A stretch of 64,000 nt of DNA from Myxococcales bacterium UBA1660 (lineage in GTDB: Bacteria; Myxococcota_A; Polyangia; Polyangiales; Houyiibacteriaceae). The position numbers were made by a program, and so were the translations under genes. The first letter of the stretch is position 1. Every line of letters begins with the position of its first letter. Positions 25,572 through 33,729 of this stretch are shown here, piece after piece. The notes below the pieces were generated by a model. It had not been told where the DNA came from and made no database searches. It was given only the letters and a program-made list of their open reading frames with translations. The stretch spans positions 14,557 to 78,556 of the forward strand of contig DCLA01000020.1 of assembly GCA_002320815.1 (NCBI GenBank). Direction: 5' to 3'.

Positions 25572-27131
25572 TCACTCGGGAACGCACTCGGCGTTCGCGG
25601 TGCCGGCCATGGAGCAGCGCTCGCCGGTGCGGCAGTCGGCGTCAGCCGAGCAGCCCGGGAAGCAGCCCTTGGTGGTGGCGGTGATGTCCACGCAGCCAAG
25701 GCCGGCAGCGCAGGTGTCCGCGGTGGTGCAGGTCTCGAGGCAGAGCGCGAAGGTCGGGTCCTCTTCGTCGAAGCTGACGCAGAAGCCGCTGTCGCCGCAG
25801 ACGTTGGCGTCGGCGGGGGTGCCCTCGGTGAACCACGGCGCGCCGCAGTTGCTCACGGTGCAGTAGCCGTTCGGGAAGGAGGTGTTCCGGAGGCAGCGAC
25901 CCACGCCGAAGGGCGAGAAGCAGTCCGAATCGGCCTCACACTCGTCGCCGGTGTTCGGCGCGGTGACCTCGGGGTTGTACTCGACGGGGAGGCAAGCGCC
26001 GTTGTTGGCGACGCCACCGGCGCCCGCGCCGTCCCAGAAGCAGCCGTAACCGTCGCGGCAGGTGTCCTGCGCGGCGCCGTCGGCGGACCAGGTGCTGGGG
26101 TCGGAGGTGGTGTCGAAGCCACCCACGGTGCAGCCCTCGGTGCAGGCGAAGACGCCCAGACCGGACTCCTGGCACTTGCCGCCGTTGGCGCACTCGTTGC
26201 CGGGGAGGTCACAGCGGAGCTTGATGCAGTAGCCGCCGGGCCAGCTGCCGTCGTCGGGATCTTCCTCGATGCAGAAGCCCTCGGCCTCGCAGTCGGTGTC
26301 CGTGGTGCAGGTGTCACCGCCGGCGGCGGTGGGGTTGCTCGGGGCACCCACGCAGCGGAAGGTGTCGGGGTCGCACACGGCCTCCGACGTGGTGTCGTAC
26401 ACCAGGCGGTCGAAGTTGCCGCTGGGGGTGGCGCAAGCGGCCGGGTCGGCCGGGGTCTCGTCGCCGCAGTCGGCGGGGGTGCAGGCGGCCGGGGTCTCGC
26501 TGCACTCCGCGGCGGTCTGGAGACCGGGGATGCCGTTGCCCTCGACGCGAGAGATCCGACAGGAAGCGTCGGAGGTGCAGCCGTCGAGGCAGAACTCGCC
26601 GGAGAGGTTGCACTCGTAGCCGTCGCGGCAGCTGCCGTTGTCGGTCACGCTGGGCTCGCAGCTGGCGAGGCAGGTGCCGCCACCGTCGCCGAAGAGATCG
26701 ACGCAGGTCGCACAGTCGCCGCAGAACTCCTCACCCTCGTCCGTGTCGGGCACGCACTCGGTGGGAAGACCGGGGAAGGACGTGGTGCAGTAGCCACCGG
26801 CAAAGAAGGTCGCCTGGTAGGTCGAGTCCTCACCGTCCGGGTGATCGGTGATGGGGTCGCTCGGTCCTCCCTGGGGGGGGATGGTGAACTCGAGACACTC
26901 GGCGCCTACGGTCGCGCAGCCGCGAACCTCGGTGCAGGCCGTACCGATGCCGCAGGAGGAGCCGCCCATGTCCGGGCCGGCGTCCACACCGAGATCCACT
27001 CCGCCGTCGCCCTCGGGCGTGTCAGCGTCCGTGCCCATGTCGAGTTCGAGCGTCGTGTCGTCGCCGTCGTCGTCACCACAACCGATGCCCGCCAAGGCGA
27101 GCATGGCCGTCAAGCCAATCATCCGCTTCAT
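25572..27131 (-). CDS. Large Cys-rich lipoprotein
   Basis: About 519 residues. ATG 27131 has GGAGG five bases upstream; ATG 27134 is too close. The signal MKRMIGLTAMLALAGIGC ends in a lipobox, then an acidic Asp/Thr/Gly linker. The rest consists of many cysteine motifs of the myxobacterial TDADC kind (CTTDTDCEAEGFC, CEADSDCFSPFGVGRC, CSADADCRTGERC). The protein is probably a disulfide-rich surface protein. It has its own promoter (27229-27257) and terminator (25510-25538), so it is monocistronic. Confidence 0.85.
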   Translation of the reverse strand: MKRMIGLTAMLALAGIGCGDDDGDDTTLELDMGTDADTPEGDGGVDLGVDAGPDMGGSSCGIGTACTEVRGCATVGAECLEFTIPPQGGPSDPITDHPDGEDSTYQATFFAGGYCTTSFPGLPTECVPDTDEGEEFCGDCATCVDLFGDGGGTCLASCEPSVTDNGSCRDGYECNLSGEFCLDGCTSDASCRISRVEGNGIPGLQTAAECSETPAACTPADCGDETPADPAACATPSGNFDRLVYDTTSEAVCDPDTFRCVGAPSNPTAAGGDTCTTDTDCEAEGFCIEEDPDDGSWPGGYCIKLRCDLPGNECANGGKCQESGLGVFACTEGCTVGGFDTTSDPSTWSADGAAQDTCRDGYGCFWDGAGAGGVANNGACLPVEYNPEVTAPNTGDECEADSDCFSPFGVGRCLRNTSFPNGYCTVSNCGAPWFTEGTPADANVCGDSGFCVSFDEEDPTFALCLETCTTADTCAAGLGCVDITATTKGCFPGCSADADCRTGERCSMAGTANAECVPE

Positions 27132-27228
27132 CATTTCCTCCGAACCTTCGCCGCCCGGGGGAGGCGGCCCAAGAATGGGGCACCCGAAGGGGTAGCCCGT
27201 TTCGGCGAGGGAGCGCCGAGAACGACGC

Positions 27229-27257
27229 AACCTAGCGGGGGCCCCGAAGAGCGTCAA
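27229..27257 (-). promoter_or_regulatory. Sigma-70-type promoter of the Cys-rich lipoprotein gene
   Basis: On the minus strand, TTGACG (27257-27252), a 17-bp spacer and TAGGTT (27234-27229). It lies about 98 bp upstream of the ATG, leaving a leader that contains a GC-rich inverted repeat. Confidence 0.55.
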
Positions 27258-27264
27258 GCCGCCA

Positions 27265-27276
27265 CCCACATGTGGG
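27265..27276. promoter_or_regulatory. 12-bp perfect palindrome upstream of the -35
   Basis: CCCACATGTGGG lies 8 bp upstream of the -35 box of the lipoprotein promoter and 6 bp after the stop of the GspE_N gene. It could be an operator or part of a weak terminator; neither is proven. Confidence 0.4.
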
Positions 27277-27281
27277 CCCGC

Positions 27282-27980
27282 TCACCGGCGGAGGAGACGT
27301 CGCAGCGCGTCGATGTACTCCGCCCGGGTGACGACGCCGGCGTCGATCAACGCGAGGAGGAGGGCCTCGTGGCGCTGCTCGGCGGTCGCCTCGTCCGTCA
27401 GGCGGTGGACCGGCGCCGTCCCCACGGAGGGGGCCGAGGAGGGGAGCCCCGACTCGCGCTTGTCGAGGCGCTGGGTGGCCTCGCCCTCGAGCGCCCCCGG
27501 GGGTTCGGAGGGCCGGAGGTCTTCCGGCCGACTCATCACGTGGGTGTCTCGACCGTAGACCTTGCGGATCGCGGCGCGCACGTCGCTGACGGTGGCCACC
27601 AGAGGCTCGATCTCCAGCCCGGCGATCTCACACACGGCGCGCACCGCGCGGCGGTCGAGGGGATCGGCGAAGGCCACCCGGAGGCGGCGGCCGCTCTCGT
27701 CCGGGGCGACGGGCACCATCAGGTGGCGGCGCGCCAGGGCTTCGGGCAACAGCTCCACCGAAGCGGGATCCAGCTCGCCCTGTTGGAGATCGACGACCAT
27801 GGACCCGACGGCGCCGGCGACCAGCTCCGCGAGGCGGTCTTCCTCCACCAGCTCGGCGTCGACCAGATGCGCCGCGATGGACCACTCGTTGGCGCGGGCG
27901 GCAGCCACCCCTGCGGCCACGGGCCCGGAGAGCGCGCCTTCGCGTCGGAGGGCCTCTTCGATGTCCTCGACCGGCTCCAT
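27282..27980 (-). CDS. Stand-alone GspE/PilB N-terminal domain protein
   Basis: A 232-residue protein. Residues about 60-130 match the GspE_N domain: LPEALARRHLMVPVAPDESGRRLRVAFADPLDRRAVRAVCEIAGLEIEPLVATVSDVRAAIRKVYG. Secretion or pilus ATPases use this domain to dock onto the inner-membrane platform, but here no Walker motifs follow. Instead there is a variable linker and a helical C-terminus that closes on LIDAGVVTRAEYIDALRRLLRR. Such domains in myxobacteria may act as adaptors (inference). Its transcript would run leftward into the palindrome at 27265. Confidence 0.8.
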   Translation of the reverse strand: MEPVEDIEEALRREGALSGPVAAGVAAARANEWSIAAHLVDAELVEEDRLAELVAGAVGSMVVDLQQGELDPASVELLPEALARRHLMVPVAPDESGRRLRVAFADPLDRRAVRAVCEIAGLEIEPLVATVSDVRAAIRKVYGRDTHVMSRPEDLRPSEPPGALEGEATQRLDKRESGLPSSAPSVGTAPVHRLTDEATAEQRHEALLLALIDAGVVTRAEYIDALRRLLRR

Positions 27981-28032
27981 GCCCCCTTCTGGTCCCCGCC
28001 GGAGCGGTTCGCCCCCCGACGAGCGGGGGGCT

Positions 28033-28109
28033 TGGCAGACGCTAGAGGATTCGAACCTCTGACCTCCGCCTCCGGAGGGCGGCGCTCTATCCAGCTGAGC
28101 TAAGCGTCC
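28033..28109 (-). tRNA. tRNA-Arg (anticodon CCG)
   Basis: The cloverleaf reads on the minus strand. Acceptor GGACGCT pairs with AGCGTCT; D-arm GCTCAGCTGGATAGAGC; anticodon stem CCGCC/GGCGG with loop CTCCGGA, so the anticodon is CCG (reads CGG Arg); T-arm AGAGG-TTCGAAT-CCTCT. The discriminator G and an encoded CCA (28035-28033) end the gene. All stems pair fully apart from one G-T in the acceptor. Confidence 0.95.
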
Positions 28110-28120
28110 GAGTCGGGCCC

Positions 28121-28149
28121 CTTGTACGACGGGTCGGCCCCGAGGGCAA
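28121..28149 (-). promoter_or_regulatory. Promoter of tRNA-Arg
   Basis: On the minus strand, TTGCCC (28149-28144), a 17-bp spacer and TACAAG (28126-28121), placed 11 bp before the tRNA 5' end. The position is appropriate for a stable-RNA promoter. Confidence 0.6.
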
Positions 28150-28173
28150 CCTCATACTGGAGCCCAGGCTAGC

Positions 28174-28971
28174 TCACGGGCTCGGGGGGGTCGACGGGCA
28201 GGCGTTGGAGCAAGCTCCGCTCAGGATCCAGGTCGTAGTCGCGCCGAGGACGGTTTCGCACCCATCGGGAAACTCCCCTGAACTCATCGCCTGATCAGTT
28301 TCTGGGGTCGAGTAGCTGAGCCCGTGGCAGTAGTCGTCGACTCCCGAACCACCATCCAAACACTCGAAGTCGGACGCCGAGTCACCAGCATCTCCATACA
28401 GGGCGTCCGTTCCCTCGTAACCGCACAATACATCCATCGAGCCATCCTCGACCCAGAGGTTGTAGTACCCAGAGTAAGTATCCGCTTCGTGGTAGCTACT
28501 AATCATGCGATCGTCATTCGGCGAACCATAGAAGACATCACTACCAGCGCCCAGCGCGCCGCTGATGCCAAACGAAAAAATCGTCGCCCATGGCCCGATC
28601 AAAGTCCCTCCGCAGGAGAACACAGGGTTACCGGACCGGTACGTGTAGATCACATCGTCTCCACGGCCGGTTTCAAGAGTAATGGGGTCTACTGCGGTCG
28701 CATTACATGCCGACAATACGTGACTCGTCGACCCGCCCGCGGATGTGACGCACACCGCTGCCACCTTCTTGGGCTTCAGAATTGAGCCAACTAGGGTGTA
28801 CTGCTGCCCCACCACGACCTCCAGATCGTCGGCACTCAGCGAGTAGTCGACATGTCCGCAGTTCTGCGCCCCTGCATCCGATGCATGCAATGAGAAAAGC
28901 GCTACCACCAGCGACGCCAAAATCCAAGAACCCAACTTGCACCATGAAATATCACGATAATTTTTGATCAC
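28174..28971 (-). CDS. Secreted protein with RTX-like calcium-binding motifs, AT-richer than neighbours
   Basis: A 265-residue protein from GTG 28971, which has AAGGAG about 6 nt upstream. The signal peptide is KLGSWILASLVVALFSLHASDAGAQN. The C-terminal half carries degenerate Gly-Asp nonapeptide-like motifs (GAGSDVFYGSPNDD, GYEGTDALYGDAG, LDGGSGVDDYC), like hemolysin-type calcium-binding repeats, with several cysteines. Base composition and codon use are clearly less GC-rich than the window, including A/T-ending codons, which points to recent transfer. It lies next to tRNA-Arg. The 264 bp upstream are also partly AT-rich and hold no other gene. Confidence 0.75.
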   Translation of the reverse strand: MIKNYRDISWCKLGSWILASLVVALFSLHASDAGAQNCGHVDYSLSADDLEVVVGQQYTLVGSILKPKKVAAVCVTSAGGSTSHVLSACNATAVDPITLETGRGDDVIYTYRSGNPVFSCGGTLIGPWATIFSFGISGALGAGSDVFYGSPNDDRMISSYHEADTYSGYYNLWVEDGSMDVLCGYEGTDALYGDAGDSASDFECLDGGSGVDDYCHGLSYSTPETDQAMSSGEFPDGCETVLGATTTWILSGACSNACPSTPPSP

Positions 28972-29235
28972 GTCGACTCCTTGTGTTTCACCAACTTCTA
29001 ACGCACTACCAGCAACATGTGACAACATCAAAGCAATTAAACAGAGACCACCCACTCGAGTGACACAAGAGAACTCCGGATTCCACCCAAACGCGGAGAC
29101 TGGCAACCCCGAGGGTGGCGACCGCCGGCGGATGGCGGCCCCGACCCGCCGATTCCGCCACTCGTTGCCCATCGCCGGCCGAAATTGCCCAAGGGTTCGC
29201 CCCACGCACGGGCGGCACGAGTCCTGCTCTTACGG

Positions 29236-31488
29236 ATGGCCATGCTGGTGGTCGTCACCCTCGCCTTCGTCCTCGGCCTGGTGGTCGCCCCCCACCTCGC
29301 CGCCCTCGCTTGGCCCGCCGGGGTCGCTCTCGGGGTGGCCGCCCTCCTCGGCTACGTGGGCCGGCGAGCTCAGGCCCGGTCCTGGGCCGCGCCGCTGGTG
29401 GTCGCGGCGCTCGGCGCCGGTCTGGTCGCCGGCCCCCGGGAGGTCGTCCGCACCGTCCCCGCGGGCACCGCGCGTTTGGTCGGCGTGGTGGAGACCGCCC
29501 GCCTCGGCCGCGACGGCGACGTGCGCGTGGAGTCGGCGCGCTTCCTCGATGGCGCCGGGATAGTCCCCGCCGGCGCGCGGGTGCGCATCGACGACCTCGG
29601 GGTCGCCCCCGGGACCCGGATCGAGGCGCTGGTGGACCTCGCGCCGGCGCAGGGCTTCCACAACCCCTCGCCCCACCCCGCCTGGCTCGACGGACGCCGC
29701 ATCGACGCCCACGGGACCCTGGCCGCGCCGGCCCGCACCCTGGACCCGGCGCGGCTCGGCGGGATCCTCTTCCGGGCTCGGGAAAGCCTGCGCCGCCGGC
29801 TGGACGCGACGCTCCCCCCGCGGGCCGCGGGGATCGCGCGCGCGCTCTTGCTCGGCGACGGCGCCGCGGTCGCGCGCGCCGACCGCGCGTCGGTGCAGCG
29901 CGCGGGCCTCGCGCATCTGCTGGCGGTGTCCGGGCTCCACGTGGCGCTGGTGGTCGGCGCCTTCTTCCTGGGGCTGCGCGCCCTGCTCCGGCGGCGGGGT
30001 CGCCGGGAGCCGGAGCGGCTGGCCGCCGCCGCGGCCATCCCGGTGGCGCTGGGCTTCGCCCTGATGGCCGGCGGCGCCCCCAGCGCGTGGCGCGCGGCGG
30101 GGATGGCCGCCCTCGGCCTCGGCGCCGTGGTCCTCCGGCGACGCCCCCGGGGCGCGGCCATCGCCGCGCTGGCGGTGGCGCTCTATGCCTTGGCGCGCCC
30201 CGGAGACGGGCCCCGGCCGGGCTTCCTCCTCTCTGTACTGGCCACTGCGGCGATCGTCGCCTTCCCGGTCCCGCGCGAGGGCCTCCGCGCGGCGTGGGTG
30301 GTGAGCCTCCGGACCACGGTGGCCACCGCGCCCCTGGTGGTGTGGTGCTTCCTCTCGCTGCCGCCGCTGGGGATCCTGGCCAACGTCGTCTTGGTCCCCG
30401 TCGCGGTGCTCGCGCTGGTGCCCCTGGCCTTCGTGCACGCGCTCTGCGCCGGCGTGGGGCTCGGCGAGGTGAGCGCGCCCCTCTTCGTGGTCTGCTCCGA
30501 CGGTCTCGTCGGCGCCGCGGAGCTCTTCGGCGCCGGCAGCGGCGAGCTCCCGCCGCCCGACCTGGTCCAAGGCGCGCTGATCACCGTGCTCGCCTTCGGG
30601 CTCCTGGCGCTCCGGGGAGTCCGCGCGCGCCTGGTCCTCGCCGCCGTCGGCGTGCTGCTCCTCGCGGGCGCCGAGCTCCACCTGCGGCATCGGGAACGAC
30701 CCCGGGACCGACTGCGCATCACCATGCTCGACGTGGGCCAAGGGGACGGCGCGCTGGTCGACCTCCCCGACGGGCGCCTCTTGCTCGTCGACGCGGGGGG
30801 CGGACGCCCCGATCCCGGCGCCCGGGCCATGGTCCCGCTCTTGCGCGCCCGCCGACGCGACCGGGTGGACCTGGCGATCCTCACCCACCCGCACCCGGAT
30901 CACTACGGCGGCCTCCGGGCCATCCGGGAGGCCGTGCCCATCCGCGAGCTCTGGGACTCGGGTCAGGCCGACGCGGAGAGCCCCCATGGCCCGGTGGCGC
31001 GGATGCTCCGACGGATGCGTCGCGGATCCCGCGTGCGCTCGGCGGCCGAGGTCTGCGGACGTCCGCACCGCCTGGGTGAGGTGCGCCTGGAGGTCCTCTG
31101 GCCCTGCCCGGGCTACGACGCCGGCTACGACCCCAACGACAACTCGCTGGTCGTGCGCCTCACCTACGGGTCGCGGCGCTTCCTCTTCACCGGGGACGTC
31201 GAGCGGCTCGCCGAAGCCCAGCTGGCCGGCGTCGACGTCGCCGCCGACTGGCTCAAGGTCCCCCACCACGGGTCCCGGACCTCGTCCACCGACGCCTTCC
31301 TGGACGCGGTGAATCCGCGGCTGGCCGCGGTGAGCTGCGGGAGGCAGAACCGCTTCGGCCACCCGCACCCCGAGGTCGCCGCGCGTTACGCCGCGCGCGG
31401 CATCCCGCTCTTCCGCACCGACCGGGAGGGCGGCCTCGTCTTCGAGAGCGACGGCCGGGTCATCCGCGCCCGCACCACCCTACCCTGA
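29236..31488 (+). CDS. comEC: ComEC/Rec2 DNA-uptake channel protein
   Basis: About 750 residues. A first hydrophobic pair is followed by an OB-like periplasmic region. The competence domain has many helices and the conserved LLAVSGLHVALVVGAFF, AGGAPSAWRAAGMAAL and FLLSVLATAAIVAF. The C-terminal metallo-beta-lactamase-like domain has ITMLDVGQGDGALVDLPDGRLLLVDAG, LTHPHPDHYGG, FTGDVE and VPHHGSRTSS. It carries transforming single-stranded DNA across the inner membrane. ATG 29236 is taken as the start; TTG 29185 would add 17 residues. The complete His/Asp set suggests the nuclease-like domain is intact. Confidence 0.93.
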   Translation: MAMLVVVTLAFVLGLVVAPHLAALAWPAGVALGVAALLGYVGRRAQARSWAAPLVVAALGAGLVAGPREVVRTVPAGTARLVGVVETARLGRDGDVRVESARFLDGAGIVPAGARVRIDDLGVAPGTRIEALVDLAPAQGFHNPSPHPAWLDGRRIDAHGTLAAPARTLDPARLGGILFRARESLRRRLDATLPPRAAGIARALLLGDGAAVARADRASVQRAGLAHLLAVSGLHVALVVGAFFLGLRALLRRRGRREPERLAAAAAIPVALGFALMAGGAPSAWRAAGMAALGLGAVVLRRRPRGAAIAALAVALYALARPGDGPRPGFLLSVLATAAIVAFPVPREGLRAAWVVSLRTTVATAPLVVWCFLSLPPLGILANVVLVPVAVLALVPLAFVHALCAGVGLGEVSAPLFVVCSDGLVGAAELFGAGSGELPPPDLVQGALITVLAFGLLALRGVRARLVLAAVGVLLLAGAELHLRHRERPRDRLRITMLDVGQGDGALVDLPDGRLLLVDAGGGRPDPGARAMVPLLRARRRDRVDLAILTHPHPDHYGGLRAIREAVPIRELWDSGQADAESPHGPVARMLRRMRRGSRVRSAAEVCGRPHRLGEVRLEVLWPCPGYDAGYDPNDNSLVVRLTYGSRRFLFTGDVERLAEAQLAGVDVAADWLKVPHHGSRTSSTDAFLDAVNPRLAAVSCGRQNRFGHPHPEVAARYAARGIPLFRTDREGGLVFESDGRVIRARTTLP

Positions 31489-31491
31489 GGA

Positions 31492-31962
31492 TCAGTTCTC
31501 GCGGCAGCCGCCGAAGTGGAGCTCGGCGGTCGCGCTCGCCGGGGACGGGCCCTCCAGGGTGCAGTCGAGCTCCACGGCGGCGACGTCGTCGTCGCGGTAC
31601 AGGAGGCCGATGGAGCACGCCTCGCCCTCGGTGGCGCCGAAGGTGGCGTCGCCGAGCTGGGCGGTGACCGTGGCCACGCCCTCCGCGGGGACGTCGACCT
31701 CGAAGCGGTACAGGCCCACGCCTTCGGGGGGCGCGCCGGGCGCCTGGAGGAGAAAGCTGGCGCCCGCATCGTCGAGGACGCACTTGCCGGCCATGCGGGT
31801 CTCGCTGTCCTCGTAGCCGAGGTCCACCAGCTTGGTGGTCTCGACGAACTCGAAGCCGGTGGGGGTGCCGTCGGCGTCGATGGCCACGTCGCCCCGGACG
31901 GTGAGCCCGTCATCGGCGCAGGCGAAGGCGAGGAGCAGGGAGGCGAGGAGGGCGTGGCGCAT
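31492..31962 (-). CDS. Small lipoprotein
   Basis: A 156-residue protein with the signal MRHALLASLLLAFAC (lipobox AFAC) and AAGGA upstream of ATG 31962. The mature domain is beta-rich with four cysteines (GKCVLDD, EACSIGLL, ELDCTLEG, GGCREN), likely two disulfides. The family is not recognised. It is convergent with comEC, with 3 bp between the stops. Confidence 0.75.
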   Translation of the reverse strand: MRHALLASLLLAFACADDGLTVRGDVAIDADGTPTGFEFVETTKLVDLGYEDSETRMAGKCVLDDAGASFLLQAPGAPPEGVGLYRFEVDVPAEGVATVTAQLGDATFGATEGEACSIGLLYRDDDVAAVELDCTLEGPSPASATAELHFGGCREN

Positions 31963-32124
31963 GGTGGAATCCTTCACGCGGAAGGATACAGCGAAGACCG
32001 TGCCACGCATGAAATCATTGCCGAATCAGAGATTCACGGTGCCGAGGGGGGGGCCCGAGCCGCGAACGGCCGTTCACGGCGCGGGCGGCCACGCCCCACC
32101 CGGCAACGAAGCCAACCCGTCGAC

Positions 32125-32550
32125 TCAGCCCATCAGGAGCGGCCCGGCGAGCGCCAGGACCACGTTGAGGACCGCCAGGACCACGATGACGATCCCGAAG
32201 GTGCGCAAGGTCCCCGGCTTCACCTCTTCACCCTGGGCCGCGCGGCGCAGCTTTCCGCTGAGCACCCCGGTGAGGGCGGCCACCACCAAGGCGATGGTGA
32301 TCTTGCCGTGCATCCACCCCGCGCGGAGGTACCCATCGAGGTGCAGCGCGAACATGGCGAGGCCCCCGAGCCACGCGAGGACCATGCCCGGGGTGGCCAC
32401 CTTCAACGCGACGCTCCGGGCGACGGTGGCCAGCGAACGCCGGGCCTCGCCCTCCGCCGCGGCCGCCACCAGGGCGACGCTGAGCGCGCCGCCGATCCAG
32501 AGCACCACGCCCACGATGTGCGCGATGCGCAGCCAGACGTCCACGGTCAC
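32125..32550 (-). CDS. CopD/HemJ-like four-helix membrane protein
   Basis: A 141-residue protein with about four transmembrane helices: WLRIAHIVGVVLWIGGALSVALV, MVLAWLGGLAMFAL, ITIALVVAALTGVL and FGIVIVVLAVLNVVLALAG. The His in the first helix (RIAHIVGVVLWIGG) and the WMHGKI segment match the CopD/HemJ (UPF0093) superfamily, members of which handle heme precursors or copper. Which applies is open. It overlaps the upstream GNAT gene by 4 bp. Confidence 0.75.
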   Translation of the reverse strand: MTVDVWLRIAHIVGVVLWIGGALSVALVAAAAEGEARRSLATVARSVALKVATPGMVLAWLGGLAMFALHLDGYLRAGWMHGKITIALVVAALTGVLSGKLRRAAQGEEVKPGTLRTFGIVIVVLAVLNVVLALAGPLLMG

Positions 32551-33689
32551 TGATCACCTCCGATGGGTCGCTCGTAGATGCGGTAGGTCTTGTAGACCTT
32601 CCCGCGCATGGCCTTGATGCCGAGGTTGATCGGCCGGTTGTCCTCGAGGGTCCAGCTCAGCTCGGCCCACTCGTAGCCGTACTGGATGCCGCGATAGGCC
32701 AGCTCCGCGTACATGGCGGTGCTGAGCCCGCCATAGCGCTTGATGCCGCGCATCTTCTGCTTGATGCCCAAGAGCATCAGCCGAGCCGACTTGGGCTTCT
32801 GCACCTTCAGACGCCAGAGCAGCTTGGCCCAACCGAAGGGCAGGAGGCGCCCGTTCAAGTCGTGGATCATGTCCGGCAGGTTGGGCAGGCAGATCACCAT
32901 GCCCACCGGCTCGCCCTTCACCTCGACGAAGAAGGCCAGCCGCTCGTCGATGATGAGCTTCATGTCCTCGGCCATCTTGTCGACCTCGGACTCGGTGGTG
33001 GGCACGAAGCCCCAGTTGTTGGCCCAGGCGTCGTTGAAGATCTCCAGGACGATCCCCAGCTCCTCGCGCATGCGGCTCTTGTCCACGCTGCGGAAGCGCA
33101 CCTCGGGCAAGGCGCTCATCATCTCGTGGGCCCGAGCGGCGCGCTTGGGGGGCTCGGCCACTTCGTAGCGCCAGGCCCAGAGGTCCTTGACCTTCTCCAG
33201 CCCCGCGCCCTCGGCGAGCTTCTGCTGGTAGGGGCGGTCGTGGCCCATGGCGAGGGCCGGCGGGGTGTCGAAGCCGTCGACCAGGAGCCCCGCCTCTTCC
33301 CAGATGTAGAGGCTCAGCGGCCCGCGCATCGTGGTCATCTCGCGGGCGGCGAGCCAACGCTCGGCCCGCTCGAGCAGGGCGTCGGCGACCTCCTGGTCGT
33401 CGATGGTGTCGAAGAAGCCGAAGAACCCGGCGCCGTCCTGGTGGATGCGCAGGTGCTCCCGATCGATCTGCGCCGAGATCCGCCCGACGAGCTTCCCGTC
33501 CTTCCAGGCGGTGAAGAGCGCCCCCTCGGCGTGCTCCCAGAAAGGATTCTTCCCCGGGGTGAGGCGGTCCTTCAGCTCCATCTGGAGCGGCGGGACGTAG
33601 GTGGGGTCATCGCCGTAGACGATGTCCGACACCCGCAGGAAGTCGCCCAGGTCGGCCCCGGGCGCGTGCTGCCGGATCTCGATGGTCAA
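32547..33689 (-). CDS. GNAT-superfamily N-acyltransferase
   Basis: A 380-residue cytosolic protein. The N-terminus begins MTIEIRQHAPGADLGDFLRVSDIVYGDDPTYVPPL, followed by a GNAT-like beta strand and turn (LFTAWKDGKLVGRISAQID). A second half contains FFVEVKGEPVGMVICLPNLPD and YGYEWAELSWTLEDNRPINLGIKAMRG, typical of a double-GNAT family seen in many Proteobacteria. The substrate is unknown. Its stop overlaps the CopD-like start (ATGA). Confidence 0.75.
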   Translation of the reverse strand: MTIEIRQHAPGADLGDFLRVSDIVYGDDPTYVPPLQMELKDRLTPGKNPFWEHAEGALFTAWKDGKLVGRISAQIDREHLRIHQDGAGFFGFFDTIDDQEVADALLERAERWLAAREMTTMRGPLSLYIWEEAGLLVDGFDTPPALAMGHDRPYQQKLAEGAGLEKVKDLWAWRYEVAEPPKRAARAHEMMSALPEVRFRSVDKSRMREELGIVLEIFNDAWANNWGFVPTTESEVDKMAEDMKLIIDERLAFFVEVKGEPVGMVICLPNLPDMIHDLNGRLLPFGWAKLLWRLKVQKPKSARLMLLGIKQKMRGIKRYGGLSTAMYAELAYRGIQYGYEWAELSWTLEDNRPINLGIKAMRGKVYKTYRIYERPIGGDQ

Positions 33690-33729
33690 AGGTTCGGCCT
33701 CGTCGTCGTTCGCAAAGGGGACCCGCGGC

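Noticed and set aside
28033..28109. tRNA-Arg as attachment site of an integrated element
   Set aside because: No integrase is present and no second copy of the tRNA 3' end was seen. The AT-rich gene lies on the 5' side, not the 3' side where integration normally occurs.
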